Positions 52,138-62,362 of a stretch of DNA of 64,000 nucleotides are shown here, piece by piece (within the stretch, counting starts at the first letter, position 1; the number at the start of each line of letters is the position of its first letter). The notes below the pieces were generated by a model that worked only from the letters and a program-made list of their open reading frames with translations, was not told the origin of the DNA and did not search any database. This DNA is from Stenotrophomonas maltophilia (GTDB lineage: Bacteria; Pseudomonadota; Gammaproteobacteria; Xanthomonadales; Xanthomonadaceae), in the NCBI RefSeq assembly GCF_002799155.1, contig NZ_NERD01000002.1, forward strand, positions 1,488,001 through 1,552,000, given 5' to 3'. The position numbers and the translations under genes were made by a program.

Positions 52138-53211
52138 TCATCCGCGGGCCAGTGCCAGCAACCGCTCGGCGATCCGTTCCAGCGGCACCTGCTCCTCGGC
52201 CGCGCCCAGCTTGAAGGCGGCCCCGGGCATGCCCCAGACCACGCTGGTGGCCTCGTCCTGCACCAGCGTGGGTGCGCCGGCCTGGCGCATTTCCAGCAGG
52301 CCGCGTGCGCCGTCATCGCCCATGCCGGTGAGGATGGCGCCGATGGCATTGCCGCCAGCGTTCTGTGCGACCGAGCGGAACAGTACATCGACCGCTGGCT
52401 TGTGCCGGTTCACCGCCGGGCCATCGTCGACCCGGCAGCGCCAGCGTGCACCGTCGCGGATGATCCGCAGGTGCTTGCCGCCGGGCGGCAGGTAGGCATG
52501 GCCGGGCAGCACGGCTTCGCCGTCGCTGGCCTCGCGCACGGCCATCGCCGAGTGGCGGTCCAGGCGTTCGGCGAAGGCGCTGCTGAAGCTGGCCGGCAGG
52601 TGCTGGGTCATCACCACGGCGGGCGCGTCGGCCGGCATGCCTTCCAACACCACGCGCAGCGCTTCGGTGCCACCGGCGGACGAGCCGATCGCGATCAGCC
52701 GGTCGGTGGTGCGGAACTGCGGTGCGGCGGCGCGCATCGCTGGCGCGGCGTCCAGCATGAGCTTCGGCGTTGCCGCACGCACCAGCGGGCGAACACGCGA
52801 ACGGGCTGCCATCTTGACCTTGGCGATGATTTCGTCGGCGTAGGCCTGCAGGCCGCGCGCTACGTCCAGCTTCGGCTTGGAGACGAAATCCACTGCACCC
52901 AAGGCCAGCGCCTGCAGGGTGGTGTCGGCGCCGCGCTCGGTCAGCGAGGAGATCATCACCACCGGCAATGGATGCAGTCGCATCAGGTTTTCCAGGAAGG
53001 CCAGGCCATCCATGCGCGGCATTTCCACGTCCAGGGTGATCACGTCCGGGGACAGGCGCTTGATCTTCTCGCGTGCCAGCAGCGGGTCGGCGGCGGTACC
53101 GACCACATCGATGGATGGATCGCTGGACAGGATTTCCGTGAGCATCTGGCGCACGACGGCCGAGTCGTCGACGATCAGGACCCGGCAGGGGGCGTTGCCG
53201 GTCAGGGTCAT
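52138..53211 (-). CDS. cheB: Chemotaxis response regulator protein-glutamate methylesterase
   Basis: A 357-residue enzyme that removes receptor methyl groups during adaptation. The N-terminal receiver has acidic residues DDS (15-17) and Asp61 ([13 protein letters not shown]). The C-terminal esterase has the triad Ser178 ([13 protein letters not shown]), His204 (TQHLPASF) and Asp near 299-300 ([11 protein letters not shown]). It is coupled to cheD by a 4-nt overlap and ends the cluster. It acts with CheR and the three receptors nearby. Confidence 0.95.
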   Translation of the reverse strand: MTLTGNAPCRVLIVDDSAVVRQMLTEILSSDPSIDVVGTAADPLLAREKIKRLSPDVITLDVEMPRMDGLAFLENLMRLHPLPVVMISSLTERGADTTLQALALGAVDFVSKPKLDVARGLQAYADEIIAKVKMAARSRVRPLVRAATPKLMLDAAPAMRAAAPQFRTTDRLIAIGSSAGGTEALRVVLEGMPADAPAVVMTQHLPASFSSAFAERLDRHSAMAVREASDGEAVLPGHAYLPPGGKHLRIIRDGARWRCRVDDGPAVNRHKPAVDVLFRSVAQNAGGNAIGAILTGMGDDGARGLLEMRQAGAPTLVQDEATSVVWGMPGAAFKLGAAEEQVPLERIAERLLALARG

Positions 53212-53804
53212 TCGAACAGCTCCACGCCACCGGTGACCGGGGCCTTGGACAGGCGTGCGCGTACGGCCGATTCGGTCGCGGCGACTTCGGCTTCGTGGGC
53301 ATGTGGCAGGCGCTGAACGACCACGCGGCCGGTATCGGCGAAGAACCAGATCTTGCGCGGATGGATGCCGCACAGGTCCTCGGCAATGATCGGGATATGC
53401 TCGGCCTGCAGGTATTGGCGCACGAATTCGGCGTTGCGGGTGCCGACCGGGTTGCTGGTGAAGCCCTTGAGCACGTTGGCGCCGCCGAACACCTTGGCTT
53501 CGATGCGCTTGCGGTGGGCGCCACGCTTGAGCATGTCGTTGATCAGAAGTTCCATCGCGTAACTGCCGTAGCGTGCAGGTGCGCCGTCGCCGGCGTTGCC
53601 CTCGGGCAGCAGGAAATGGTTCATGCCACCGATCTTCAGCACCGGGTCGCGCAGGCAGGCCGCCACGCAGGAACCCAGCGTGGTGGTCAGCGCAGTGGTG
53701 TCATCGACCACCAGGTACTGGGTCGGCAGCAGCTTGGCAGCGATGGTCTGGAAGCGTGCATCCTGGTAGCGCATGACATCATCGGTACGCAATGAAGCAT
53801 TCAT
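53208..53804 (-). CDS. cheD: Chemoreceptor glutamine deamidase CheD
   Basis: A 198-residue deamidase with the CheD thiol-protease-like pair: Cys in [13 protein letters not shown] and His in [11 protein letters not shown]. Further marks are [22 protein letters not shown] and the [10 protein letters not shown] end. It converts receptor glutamines to glutamates and can link to CheC-type phosphatases. It overlaps cheR upstream and cheB downstream by 4 nt each, giving tight translational coupling. Confidence 0.94.
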   Translation of the reverse strand: MNASLRTDDVMRYQDARFQTIAAKLLPTQYLVVDDTTALTTTLGSCVAACLRDPVLKIGGMNHFLLPEGNAGDGAPARYGSYAMELLINDMLKRGAHRKRIEAKVFGGANVLKGFTSNPVGTRNAEFVRQYLQAEHIPIIAEDLCGIHPRKIWFFADTGRVVVQRLPHAHEAEVAATESAVRARLSKAPVTGGVELFE

Positions 53805-54670
53805 GCGCCGGCCTTTGCCGCACGGCGGTACAGGGTGCGTCCGCAGGGCTGGATGAGGTCGGCGGCGTGCAGGTAGTTCTCCGAGTGGCCGGTGTAGAGC
53901 AGGCCGTCGTCGGCCAGGTGCTGCACCAGGCGGCCGAGGATGGCGCGCTGGGTCGGCTTGTCGAAGTAGATCATCACGTTGCGGCAGAACAGCGCGTCGA
54001 ACGGGCCGCCGACGTCGTAGCGCGGCGCGAGCAGGTTCAGCGGACGGAACTCGATCAGCTCGCGCAGTGCGGGCAGCACGCGGCACTGGCCCTCGTTGGG
54101 GCCGCTGCCGCGCTGGAAGTAGCGGCGGCGCAGATCCGGGTCGAGGCTGGTGACGCGATCGATGTTGTAGACGCCGCGACCGGCGGTGGCCAGCACCTGC
54201 GTATCGACGTCGGTGGCGATGATGCGCACCGGTGGCTTCAGCGTGCCGAAGGCCTCGCAGGCAGTGATTGCCATCGAGTAGGGCTCTTCGCCGGTGGATG
54301 CCGCGCACGACCACAACAGCAGCGGCGTGCGGCCGGAGCGCTGCTGCAGCTCCTCGCGCAGCTTGTCGAAGTGGTGCGGCTCGCGGAAGAACGAGGTCAG
54401 GTTGGTGGTCAGCGCATTGGTGAACGCCTGCCACTCGTCGCCGTCTTCCTGCTCCAGATGGTCCAGGTACTGTTGGAAGCTGCGCATGCCCAGCGTGCGC
54501 AGGCGGCGCGACAGGCGGCCATAGACCATGTCGCGCTTTGCCGGCGCGAGGGCGATGCCCACGCGCTGGTAGATCAGGTCGCACACGCGGCGGAAATCAC
54601 GGTCGGCGAACTCGAATTCGCGCGGGCCGGTAACGATGGGAGTAGGACTTTGCACGGGGGACGTGTCCAT
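53801..54670 (-). CDS. cheR: Chemotaxis protein methyltransferase
   Basis: A 289-residue SAM-dependent methyltransferase that adds methyl groups to receptor glutamates. The N-terminal helical domain ([37 protein letters not shown]) recognises the receptor; the SAM pocket has [16 protein letters not shown] and [14 protein letters not shown]. The C-terminus has [17 protein letters not shown] and YTGHSEN. The ATG at 54670 (MDTSPVQS) gives a typical length; a longer frame extends into the receptor gene. It is 37 nt after the receptor gene. Confidence 0.95.
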   Translation of the reverse strand: MDTSPVQSPTPIVTGPREFEFADRDFRRVCDLIYQRVGIALAPAKRDMVYGRLSRRLRTLGMRSFQQYLDHLEQEDGDEWQAFTNALTTNLTSFFREPHHFDKLREELQQRSGRTPLLLWSCAASTGEEPYSMAITACEAFGTLKPPVRIIATDVDTQVLATAGRGVYNIDRVTSLDPDLRRRYFQRGSGPNEGQCRVLPALRELIEFRPLNLLAPRYDVGGPFDALFCRNVMIYFDKPTQRAILGRLVQHLADDGLLYTGHSENYLHAADLIQPCGRTLYRRAAKAGA

Positions 54671-54707
54671 CGGCGAGGGCGGTGGCCGCAGCCACCGCGG
54701 GTGGGTC

Positions 54708-56978
54708 TCAGAATTCCTGCCAGTCGCTGTCGCTGGCGACGAAGGCGCTGGCATTGCTGCTGCGGCGGACCGGAGCGGGCGTACTGGCCGGCTGCGGACG
54801 TGCGACGGTGGTGACACGGGCCGGTTCGACGCGCGCGGCCACGGCCTTCACTGCGGCCGAGACCTGGTTGTCGAGGCGGAAGATCGCCACGGCATCGGCC
54901 AGCTGCGCGGCCTGGTCTTCCATCGCACGTGCGGCGGCGGTTGCTTCTTCCACCAGCGCGGCGTTCTGCTGGGTGGTTTCGTCCATCTGCACCACGGTCT
55001 GGTTGACCTGCTCGATGCCGGCCGACTGTTCCTGCGAGGCGGCGGAGATCTCGGCCATGATGTCGGTCACCCGCTGCACCGAGGCGACGATCTCGCCCAT
55101 GGTGCTGCCGGCCTGGTGGACCAGGCTGGAGCCTTCGGCGACCTTGCCGACGGAGTCGTCGATCAGGCCCTTGATCTCCTTGGCGGCAGCGGCCGAGCGC
55201 TGGGCGAGGGTACGCACTTCGCTGGCGACCACGGCGAAGCCGCGGCCCTGTTCACCGGCACGGGCGGCTTCCACGGCGGCGTTCAGCGCCAGGATGTTGG
55301 TCTGGAAGGCGATGCCGTCGATGACGCTGATGATCTCGGCGATCTTCTTCGACGAGGCTTCGATGGCCGACATGGTGGTGACCACCTGGCCGACTACTTC
55401 GCCGCCCTGCGAGGCGACGCCATGCGCGCCGATCGCGAGCTGGTTGGCCTGGCGTGCATGCTCGGCGTTCTGGCGCACGGTGGAGGTCAGTTCCTCCATC
55501 GAAGCAGCGGTTTCTTCCAGGTTGGCGGCCTGCTGCTCGGTACGGCGCGACAGGTCGCTGTTGCCGGAGGCGATCTCGCCGGCGGCGAGGGTGATGCTGC
55601 CGGCGCTGGCCTGGATCTGGCCGACGATCTGGGTCAGCTGCGCAACGGTGGTGTTGGCGTCGTCACGCATGCGGGCGAACACGCCCTGGTAGTCGCCGTG
55701 CATGCGCGCGGTCAGGTCACCCTCGGCGATGGCCGACAGCAGCTGCGAGAGCTTGCCGAGGTTGTCATCGCTGACCGCCATCATGGCGTTGAGGTTTTCC
55801 AGCATCAGGCGGAAATCGTGATCGAAGCGCTGCGCATCGCCACGGCGGCTGAAGTCACCGGCCGCGGCGGCGTTGGCCAGCTGCTTGATCTCGGCGTTGA
55901 TGCGGCCGAGGTTGGCCTTGACCGTATCGACGGTGGTGGTCATCGCGGCCTTTTCGCCCGGATAGCGCGCGATGTCGCGGCTGAGATCGCCGACCGCGTA
56001 CTGCTGTACCACGTCCAGCACGTCGTGCAGGGTCTGCACATGGCCGCCAACCAAGGCATTGGTTTCCTGAACCATCAGCCCGTACTCGCCGGGGAAGGCG
56101 CTGGCGTCGATGCGGTAGCTCAGTTCGCCACCGTCGTGGCGGCGCGCCATTTCGCGCTGGCCGGTGATGACCGCATGCAGCTGCTGCTGCATGCCGGCCA
56201 TGGCCTCCAGCAGGCGGCCGGTTTCGTCGTGCGGCTGCGGGCCGATGTGGCTGTCCAGCTTGCCGCTGGCGATGCCTTCGGCCACGGCGGTGGCCTGCTT
56301 CAGCGGTACAGCAATACGGTTGCCGATGACCCAGCTCAGGGCCAGCACGATCAGCACCAGCACGCCACCGGAGACCGCCATGATGGCGGTGAACACCAGC
56401 GCCTGCTTCTGCACGTCGTCCATGTAGACGCCGCTGCTGACCACCCAGTTCCAGGGCGCGAACAGGCCGGCGTAGGCGACCTTCTCGACCACGCCCTCGC
56501 TGCCCGGCTTGGCCCAGCGGTAGTTGACGAAGCCACCACCGGCCTTGGCAGCTTCAACCTGGTCGTAGTAGATGCGCACGCCGTCGTCGGTGCGGAAGTC
56601 CTTCATGTCCTTGCCGACCAGATCCTTGCGGAACGGGTGCATCAGCAGGCGGTAGCCGGTGTCGTAGATGTTGAAGTAATACGCATCGTTATCGGCGCGC
56701 ATCACTTCCAGCGCCTGCAGGGCGGCGGCCTTGGCAGCGTCCTCGCTGAGCTCGCCGGTACCGGCCAGGCGATGGTAGTGCTGCAGGATGCCGTAGCTCA
56801 GTTCGACCTGGGTCTTCAGTGCGGTCTTGCGGGTTTCGGTGAGGTCCAGGTACTGCATGCGGGCGGCGATCACCGACAGCGCGATCACGCCGAGCGCGAT
56901 GAGCAGCGTCAGCAGGTTGAGCTTGCGCCGGACGGAAAGATTGCGGAAGTAGTGTTGCCAGCGATGCAGGAGATTCAT
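54708..56978 (-). CDS. Methyl-accepting chemotaxis protein, single-Cache type
   Basis: A 756-residue chemoreceptor. It has a transmembrane helix (residues 19-41), a periplasmic Cache-type domain (about 45-190; [17 protein letters not shown] and [15 protein letters not shown] are typical of sCache_2), a second membrane helix (about 192-218), HAMP-like segments, and the methyl-accepting signalling domain with the invariant hairpin tip ([38 protein letters not shown]). It ends in DWQEF, a CheR/CheB docking pentapeptide. It shares a nearly identical signalling domain with two neighbours. A sigma-28 type promoter lies just upstream. Confidence 0.95.
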   Translation of the reverse strand: MNLLHRWQHYFRNLSVRRKLNLLTLLIALGVIALSVIAARMQYLDLTETRKTALKTQVELSYGILQHYHRLAGTGELSEDAAKAAALQALEVMRADNDAYYFNIYDTGYRLLMHPFRKDLVGKDMKDFRTDDGVRIYYDQVEAAKAGGGFVNYRWAKPGSEGVVEKVAYAGLFAPWNWVVSSGVYMDDVQKQALVFTAIMAVSGGVLVLIVLALSWVIGNRIAVPLKQATAVAEGIASGKLDSHIGPQPHDETGRLLEAMAGMQQQLHAVITGQREMARRHDGGELSYRIDASAFPGEYGLMVQETNALVGGHVQTLHDVLDVVQQYAVGDLSRDIARYPGEKAAMTTTVDTVKANLGRINAEIKQLANAAAAGDFSRRGDAQRFDHDFRLMLENLNAMMAVSDDNLGKLSQLLSAIAEGDLTARMHGDYQGVFARMRDDANTTVAQLTQIVGQIQASAGSITLAAGEIASGNSDLSRRTEQQAANLEETAASMEELTSTVRQNAEHARQANQLAIGAHGVASQGGEVVGQVVTTMSAIEASSKKIAEIISVIDGIAFQTNILALNAAVEAARAGEQGRGFAVVASEVRTLAQRSAAAAKEIKGLIDDSVGKVAEGSSLVHQAGSTMGEIVASVQRVTDIMAEISAASQEQSAGIEQVNQTVVQMDETTQQNAALVEEATAAARAMEDQAAQLADAVAIFRLDNQVSAAVKAVAARVEPARVTTVARPQPASTPAPVRRSSNASAFVASDSDWQEF

Positions 56979-57050
56979 CGAGCAGGACCAGGTCGAAGCG
57001 GGCGGGCGGCGCCGAGCCGGTCAGCGGCGGGATACGCCGTGACAACCCCG

Positions 57051-57077
57051 TTATCGGCCGCGCGGGCGGGGGATTGA
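57051..57077 (-). promoter_or_regulatory. Sigma-28 (FliA) promoter for receptor-cheRDB
   Basis: On the minus strand: TCAA, 15 nt, then GCCGATAA, identical to the FliA -10 consensus and with canonical spacing. It lies 73 nt before the receptor start. Similar boxes precede cheW, the small exported gene and the PilZ gene. Confidence 0.7.
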
Positions 57078-57371
57078 GGTGCGGTGTCCGAACGTATTCA
57101 GGTTTCCTTGCAGCGGCGGCTGCGGCGCTGCCTGCGGCAGGCTTGTGAAGCGACGGCAAAAGCAACAGCAACAGCAACGGCGGTTGGTCGGCTCTGACTT
57201 TTCAGTGGGTGGCTGGGTCGGGGTGGGCTGGCGGGACACGCCGTAAACCCGTCCTTGGGGGCTCGATGGCGCCATCCATGGCGCCAACGGTCCCGCCAAC
57301 CCACCCCGACCCAACCCTCTCGGCATTTCGATGTCGGACGGCAAGAGCGTTGGGTTTCCAAGTGGAAAGAG

Positions 57372-57412
57372 GGGGTCAGATCCGTTTTCCTGCGGAAAAC
57401 GGATCTGACCCC
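57372..57412. repeat. GGGGTCAGATCC palindrome
   Basis: GGGGTCAGATCCGTTTTCC ... GGAAAACGGATCTGACCCC, a near-perfect inverted repeat of the seven-copy family. Confidence 0.82.
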
Positions 57413-57668
57413 GGAAGCGACCAGGCTTCTGCTTTTTGCTCTTCTTTCTTCAATCCGGGGTGGGATACACGGGAACTGTCCGTGGCCGGGAGGGTGGGTT
57501 GCGCAGGGGCGTAAGCGCCATGGATGGCGCGCCCGAGCCTACAAGGACGTATTCACGGCGTCCCCTGCGCAATCCACCCTCCCGGCCAAATCTCAGCAGC
57601 CCAGCTTTTCGACCGACCACCCCGAGGGGCTCCGCCGTTGGCTGATATCCAGATACCCCGTAAACGAA

Positions 57669-57695
57669 AACGCCCCGGCGCAGGGCCGGGGCGTT
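57669..57695 (-). terminator. Hairpin after second receptor gene
   Basis: AACGCCCCGGC-GCAG-GGCCGGGGCGTT is a strong stem 25 nt past the stop of the 57720-60098 receptor gene. On the minus strand it ends in TTTTCG, a short U-run, so it fits an intrinsic terminator. Confidence 0.7.
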
Positions 57696-57719
57696 CTCGT
57701 ACGTCAGGTCAGGCGGGCA

Positions 57720-60098
57720 TCAGAACTCCTGCCAGTCTCCATCAGCCAGCTCGGTGGCCATCGGGCGACCACCCGCCGTGCGGCGGGCCGGCGGGGCAGC
57801 CGGAGCCGGTGCGACCGGTGCGGCAGCACGCGGGACCGGGGCAGCGGCGCGCGACGGGGCGGCCACGGTCTCGGCTTCGTCCACCACGAAGATCGACACG
57901 GCCTCGCTGAGGTGGCCGGCCTGTTCTTCCATCGCACGTGCGGCGGCGGTGGCTTCTTCCACCAGCGCGGCGTTCTGCTGGGTGGTCTCGTCCATCTGCA
58001 CCACGGTCTGGTTGACCTGCTCGATGCCAGCCGACTGTTCCTGCGAGGCGGCGGAGATCTCGGCCATGATGTCGGTCACGCGCTGCACCGAGGCGACGAT
58101 CTCACCCATGGTGGCGCCGGCCTTGTGCACCAGCGCCGAGCCATCGTTGACCTTGCCGACCGAATCATCGATCAGGCCCTTGATCTCCTTGGCGGCGGCA
58201 GCCGAGCGCTGGGCGAGGGTACGCACTTCGCTGGCGACCACGGCGAAGCCGCGGCCCTGTTCACCGGCACGGGCGGCTTCCACCGCCGCGTTCAAAGCCA
58301 GGATGTTGGTCTGGAAGGCGATGCCGTCGATGACGCTGATGATCTCGGCGATCTTCTTCGACGAGGCTTCGATGGCCGACATGGTGGTGACCACCTGGCC
58401 GACTACTTCGCCGCCCTGCGAGGCGACGCCATGCGCGCCGATCGCGAGCTGGTTGGCCTGGCGGGCGTGTTCGGCGTTCTGGCGCACGGTGGAGGTCAGT
58501 TCCTCCATCGAAGCAGCGGTTTCTTCCAGGTTGGCCGCCTGCTGCTCGGTACGGCGCGACAGGTCGCTGTTGCCGGAGGCGATCTCGCCGGCTGCCGAAC
58601 TGATCGCGCGGCTGGATTGCTTGATGCGGGTAACGATCTCGCTAAGCTGTGCGGCGGTGGCGTTGGCATCGTCGCGCATGCGGGCGAACACGCCCTGGTA
58701 GTCGCCGTGCATGCGCACGGTCAGGTCACCCTGCGACAGTGCGGCCAGCAGGCCGGAGATCTGTTCGATGCTGCCGGCATTGGCGTCGAGCAGGCCGTTG
58801 ATCTGCTGGGCCAGCTGCAGGAAGAAGCCCTCCTTGTCGCTGGCATCGATGCGGCCGGACAGGTCACCGGCGGCGGCCTGGGCGATCACGCGCGCCACTT
58901 CGGCTTCCACCTGCGCTTCCTGGGTACGGTCGCGCCATTCCACCACGTAGCCGACGGTGTCGCCGCCTTCATTGCGGATGGTCGAAACCACCTGGGCGAA
59001 CTGGGCATCGCCGTACTGCATCGGGCGACGGGCCACGCCGTGTGCCTTCAGGTTGCCCAGCAGGACCTGGTCCATCTCGCCGTGGTGTTCAAGCACGGTG
59101 ACCGGCTTGCCGATCAGCGAGGCCTGCGCATCGAAGTCCGGCAGGTCACGGCGCACTTCGTCCTGGTACTGGCTCAGGGTCTGCTGCAGGGCGCGGTTGC
59201 TGTAGACGATGGTGTTGCTGGTGTCGGTCAGGTAGACGCCGGTCGAGCTGTAATCCAATGCCGTGCGGATGCGCAGGTTCTCGCGCGCCACGGCCTGGTC
59301 GGTTTCAATGCGCTCGCGCAGGTCGCGCTGCATGCGCTGCATGGCCTGCATCAGTTCACCCACTTCATCCTGGCGGCTGACGTCGATGTGGCCATCGAGC
59401 TTGCCGCCGGCAACGTCGTTGGCAACCGATACGGCGCCGCGCACGCTGCCGACCAGGGCGCGGGCGAACAGCCAGACCAGCACCAGGCCGAGCGCGGCGC
59501 CGCCCAGCAGGGCGATCACGGTCAGCACGGCCGAGGCGGAGTAGGTGGATTCGGCCTCTTCGCGCGACGCGCGGGCGAGGCGGTTGTCTTCGGCGATCAG
59601 TGCTTCCAGCGCCGATGCGGCCTTGCGGTGCTTGGTGCGGGTCTCGCCGACGAAGGTATCGATGGCATCGTCGGGCAGGTCCAGTTCCAGCATCTCGGTG
59701 ACGCTGTCATAGGAGGCCAGAGCGTCCTTCCACTCCTTGGCGAAGCTGTCGAACAGCTTCTTCTGTTGTGCGTTGTCGACCAGCTTCGGATAGTCCTTGA
59801 TCGACTTTTCCATGCTGGTACGCAGGTCGACGGTCTGCTTGCGTGCATCGGCCTTGACGTCGTCGCTGGCGCGGATCAGCTGCTGGTAGGCGGCGTTGCG
59901 GTATTCCCCCAGCATGCCGCGCATCTCGCCGGCCATGCGGATGCTCTCCATGCGAGAACCCGCCAGCTCGGTGGTGACGTTGTTCAGCGAGTGCAGGCCG
60001 CGATAGGCGACGATGCCCTGCAGCAGCATCACCAGCAGGAGGACACCGAAGGTCAGCAGCAGCTTCGGCATCAGTTTCAGGTTGTTGATCCACGGCAT
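57720..60098 (-). CDS. Methyl-accepting chemotaxis protein with four-helix-bundle sensor and PAS domain
   Basis: A 792-residue receptor. It has a first membrane helix (about 10-33), a periplasmic four-helix-bundle 4HB_MCP-like domain (about 35-185), a second membrane helix (about 190-215), a HAMP domain, a PAS domain (about 285-390; [33 protein letters not shown]), another HAMP-like segment, and the methyl-accepting domain with the conserved hairpin tip. It ends in DWQEF. The PAS domain could sense redox or ligand in the cytoplasm. It lies after the small exported gene (60200-60583), with which it is probably co-transcribed because no clear promoter lies between them. Confidence 0.95.
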   Translation of the reverse strand: MPWINNLKLMPKLLLTFGVLLLVMLLQGIVAYRGLHSLNNVTTELAGSRMESIRMAGEMRGMLGEYRNAAYQQLIRASDDVKADARKQTVDLRTSMEKSIKDYPKLVDNAQQKKLFDSFAKEWKDALASYDSVTEMLELDLPDDAIDTFVGETRTKHRKAASALEALIAEDNRLARASREEAESTYSASAVLTVIALLGGAALGLVLVWLFARALVGSVRGAVSVANDVAGGKLDGHIDVSRQDEVGELMQAMQRMQRDLRERIETDQAVARENLRIRTALDYSSTGVYLTDTSNTIVYSNRALQQTLSQYQDEVRRDLPDFDAQASLIGKPVTVLEHHGEMDQVLLGNLKAHGVARRPMQYGDAQFAQVVSTIRNEGGDTVGYVVEWRDRTQEAQVEAEVARVIAQAAAGDLSGRIDASDKEGFFLQLAQQINGLLDANAGSIEQISGLLAALSQGDLTVRMHGDYQGVFARMRDDANATAAQLSEIVTRIKQSSRAISSAAGEIASGNSDLSRRTEQQAANLEETAASMEELTSTVRQNAEHARQANQLAIGAHGVASQGGEVVGQVVTTMSAIEASSKKIAEIISVIDGIAFQTNILALNAAVEAARAGEQGRGFAVVASEVRTLAQRSAAAAKEIKGLIDDSVGKVNDGSALVHKAGATMGEIVASVQRVTDIMAEISAASQEQSAGIEQVNQTVVQMDETTQQNAALVEEATAAARAMEEQAGHLSEAVSIFVVDEAETVAAPSRAAAPVPRAAAPVAPAPAAPPARRTAGGRPMATELADGDWQEF

Positions 60099-60199
60099 GG
60101 GCGTTGCGAGCTCCTAAGGCAGACGCGCCCGGGCATCGGGCCCGGTTGCAGCAGAAACCACGCCGGCACGAGGTGCGGCGTGGTTCGACGGACAGCGGA

Positions 60200-60583
60200 T
60201 TACTTGATGTTGGCCAGCTTCAGTCCAGCCGGCGAGCTGACTTCGATTTCCGCGCGCGAGGCGTCGCGCTGGATCTTGCCGATCACGCAGACGGTCTTGC
60301 CTTCCAGGGTTTCCAGCGGGAAGGAGAACTTGCCGCGGTTCTCACCGGCGATGCGGGCCGAGAAGGTATGGCGCGGGAAGGCGCCGCCCATGTACAGGAA
60401 GGTCGGCTGGCCTTCGGAACCTTCTGCGTAGCGGGCCTTTTCGACCTTGCCACAGACCATGCCGTCCTTGCCGACCGAACGCGGCGCCAGTTCCGGCGGG
60501 ATCATGTCGGCCGACTGGGCGAACGCGGAGGCGGCGGTGGTGGCCAGGACAGCGGCCGAAACGAACGCAAGCAGGGACTTCAT
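60200..60583 (-). CDS. Small exported protein of unknown function in the flagellar regulon
   Basis: A 127-residue protein with a clear signal peptide (MKSLLAFVSAAVLATTAASAFAQ, cleaved after AFA). The mature part has two cysteines (GMVCGKVEKARYA, KTVCVIGKI) and a beta-strand pattern with a GK-x-V-CVIGKIQRD motif that resembles OB-fold proteins of the YgiW/nucleic-acid-binding type. A FliA-type promoter sits 73-99 nt upstream, and the gene lies between cheW and a receptor, so a role tied to chemotaxis or the flagellum is inferred; it might bind a periplasmic ligand for the receptor it precedes. Confidence 0.8.
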   Translation of the reverse strand: MKSLLAFVSAAVLATTAASAFAQSADMIPPELAPRSVGKDGMVCGKVEKARYAEGSEGQPTFLYMGGAFPRHTFSARIAGENRGKFSFPLETLEGKTVCVIGKIQRDASRAEIEVSSPAGLKLANIK

Positions 60584-60655
60584 CGAGGGGTATCTCCGGG
60601 GATGGTAACGGTCGGGCCGGTCATGCGCGCTCCTGCGCGACCGGCGTCTGTCCCC

Positions 60656-60682
60656 CTATCGGCATCGCCGGGGGGAACTGAA
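60656..60682 (-). promoter_or_regulatory. Sigma-28-type promoter for the exported protein
   Basis: On the minus strand: TTCA followed by GTT, 15-nt total spacing, then GCCGATAG (7 of 8 to the FliA -10 consensus). Same layout as the other three boxes in the cluster. Confidence 0.55.
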
Positions 60683-60719
60683 GGGTTTTGTGACTGGAAC
60701 GTGAAGCAGTTCCGTTTGC

Positions 60720-61211
60720 TCAGGCAGCGGCGTCTTCGGCGAGGCTGGCCTGGCCCATGTCGGCGCTGTCGAGCAGGGTTTCGATGTCCAGCAGGATCAG
60801 CATGCGGTCGTCGTGGGTACCGATGCCGGAGATGAAACGGGTGTCGACGGCAGCGCCGAATTCGGGGGTCGGGCGGATCTGTTCGGCCGACAGCGGGATC
60901 ACGTCGGAGACACTGTCGACGACGATGCCGACCACGCGGTCTTCCACGTTCAGCACGATCATCACGGTGAAGGCGTCGTAGCGGGCGTTGTCCAGGCGCA
61001 GCTTCAGGCGCAGGTCGATGACGGGCACGATGGTGCCGCGCAGGTTGATGACGCCCTTGATGTAGTCCGGGGCATCCGGCACGCGGGTGACGGCGTCGTA
61101 GCCGCGGATTTCCTGCACCTTGAGGATGTCCACGCCGTAGTGCTCGGCACCGAGGGTGAAGCTGAGGAATTCGCCACCGGCGCTGGCGGCGGAGCTGGTC
61201 TTGTCGTTCAT
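60720..61211 (-). CDS. cheW: Chemotaxis coupling protein
   Basis: A 163-residue CheW that links receptors to the CheA kinase. It has [58 protein letters not shown], with the conserved INLRG arginine that contacts receptors, then [11 protein letters not shown] and the end [22 protein letters not shown]. cheA is not in the window. A strong sigma-28 promoter lies upstream. Confidence 0.95.
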   Translation of the reverse strand: MNDKTSSAASAGGEFLSFTLGAEHYGVDILKVQEIRGYDAVTRVPDAPDYIKGVINLRGTIVPVIDLRLKLRLDNARYDAFTVMIVLNVEDRVVGIVVDSVSDVIPLSAEQIRPTPEFGAAVDTRFISGIGTHDDRMLILLDIETLLDSADMGQASLAEDAAA

Positions 61212-61253
61212 CGAGGGGTCCTGGTTCTGCCGGAAGTCCCGGTGTCAGGCTCG

Positions 61254-61280
61254 ATATCGGCCCCGCTGGGGGGGACTTTA
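61254..61280 (-). promoter_or_regulatory. Sigma-28 (FliA) promoter for cheW
   Basis: On the minus strand: TAAAG, 14 nt, then GCCGATAT (TAAA-N15-GCCGATAT), one mismatch from the FliA consensus. It lies 43 nt before the cheW start. Confidence 0.75.
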
Positions 61281-61294
61281 GGTGCCGGGGAAGG

Positions 61295-61417
61295 CATCCA
61301 CGCATGGCGTGGATCTACCGGGGAGGGTGCGTGGATGGGGTCAGATCCCTTTTCAGGGAAAAGAGATCTGACCCCGGTATACGTTCCAGGGTTGCCGGCC
61401 AGCGGCCGGCACTGCCG
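61295..61417. repeat. Three palindromic elements between cheW and the PilZ gene
   Basis: A SMAG copy (minus-strand GTAGATCCACGCCATGCGTG, 61295-61317), a GGGGTCAGATCC palindrome (61337-61375) and a second SMAG-like element (minus-strand GTGCCGGCCGCTGGCCGGCA, 61394-61414). They fill the cheW promoter-proximal gap but lie upstream of the promoter. Confidence 0.75.
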
Positions 61418-61428
61418 GTGGGACGGCC

Positions 61429-62202
61429 TCAGAGCTCGCCGTTGCGGCGTGCCTTGCGCTGGCGGTCGATGCGGAAGATGTAACGCTGGATGGCGCTGTC
61501 GGCGCCGCGCGGCAGGCTTTCAAAGCGCATGCCCACGCGCTTGACCTCGATGCCATTGGGCTGGCGCTGCGGCAGCAGGTTGCAGACCACCAGTTCGATG
61601 TCCAGGTCGGGGCCGTCGGGCAGCGACAACCGCGCCGGATAGCGCTTCTGCAGGCCGAACACCGCGCAGTCGTTGGGAACCACTACGGCCAGGCCACCGC
61701 CGCTGATGTCCACCACGCGCATCGACAAGGCCTCGGCCCGCGCTTCGCCGGGGGGCAGCAGCAGGTGCGGCGAGTCGGTGACCGGTGTTTCCAGCCGGTA
61801 CAGTTCGCGGCGCTGCAGGTGCACCAGTTCGTGCGGCAACGGAGCACGGAAGGCGACGTGGCCGTCGTTGTCCACGCGCTGCAGTTCGTGCAGGCGGAAC
61901 CGCACCAGCACGCGTTCGAGCTGGGCGAAGCACAGCAGGTGGTCGGCCTGTTCGGCGGCGCGGTTGGAGGCTTCCTGCGGGCTGCCATCGAGCAGCAGGT
62001 AGTCCTCGTCCTCGTCGAGATCAAGCAACGCAGTAGGGAACGAGCGGTCGCGGCCGTCGATATGCGCATTGATCAGTGATCGCTGGTCGATCAGCGATCG
62101 CAGCAGCTGGCGCAGCTGGCGCGGGTTGCGGACCAGGAAGCGTTCGTCGGCGGCATCAGCCGCGTGGACATCATGCACTGCAGTGTCGTTGCCGTCGGAC
62201 AT
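61429..62202 (-). CDS. ycgR: YcgR-type flagellar brake protein with PilZ domain
   Basis: A 257-residue protein with an N-terminal YcgR-N domain (about 20-120; [34 protein letters not shown]) and a C-terminal PilZ domain (about 130-250) carrying both cyclic-di-GMP motifs: RxxxR ([11 protein letters not shown]) and DxSxxG ([13 protein letters not shown]). YcgR binds cyclic-di-GMP and then slows the flagellar motor. Its place among chemotaxis genes and a sigma-28-type box upstream support this role. It would receive the cyclic-di-GMP signal that RpfG lowers. Confidence 0.88.
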   Translation of the reverse strand: MSDGNDTAVHDVHAADAADERFLVRNPRQLRQLLRSLIDQRSLINAHIDGRDRSFPTALLDLDEDEDYLLLDGSPQEASNRAAEQADHLLCFAQLERVLVRFRLHELQRVDNDGHVAFRAPLPHELVHLQRRELYRLETPVTDSPHLLLPPGEARAEALSMRVVDISGGGLAVVVPNDCAVFGLQKRYPARLSLPDGPDLDIELVVCNLLPQRQPNGIEVKRVGMRFESLPRGADSAIQRYIFRIDRQRKARRNGEL

Positions 62203-62257
62203 GGAATCTACGGTCAGGGGCGGGCGCCAGCACGCGTTGGCGCGAGGCTCAATGGGG

Positions 62258-62284
62258 ATATCGGCCTCTGCACCGGATTATGAA
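62258..62284 (-). promoter_or_regulatory. Sigma-28-type promoter for the PilZ gene
   Basis: On the minus strand: TTCA, 15 nt, then GCCGATAT. The -10 has one mismatch from consensus and the -35 two. It lies 56 nt before the gene start. Confidence 0.55.
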
Positions 62285-62313
62285 GTGAGAATTACATCAC
62301 TTTCCATGCGTAA

Positions 62314-62353
62314 GGGGTCAGATCCCTTTCCCGCGGGAAAGGGATCTGACCCC
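62314..62353. repeat. GGGGTCAGATCC palindrome
   Basis: GGGGTCAGATCCCTTTCCCG / CGGGAAAGGGATCTGACCCC, essentially perfect, 9 nt after the stop of the third receptor gene. Its position suggests it also works as the 3' hairpin of that gene. Confidence 0.82.
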
Positions 62354-62362
62354 GTGGTTCTG

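Larger units (their letters stand above)
56979..57719. other. 741-nt region between two receptor genes: promoter, repeats and terminator
   Basis: No coding frame is convincing. It holds the sigma-28 type promoter for the receptor-cheRDB transcript (57051-57077), a low-complexity block with CAACAGCAACAGCAAC near 57160 similar to that near 24617, a palindrome GATGGCGCCATCCATGGCGCC (57266-57286), the GGGGTCAGATCC palindrome (57372-57412), inverted copies of a GGGAGGGTGG-type sequence near 57490 and 57590, and the terminator of the upstream receptor gene (57669-57695). Confidence 0.6.
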
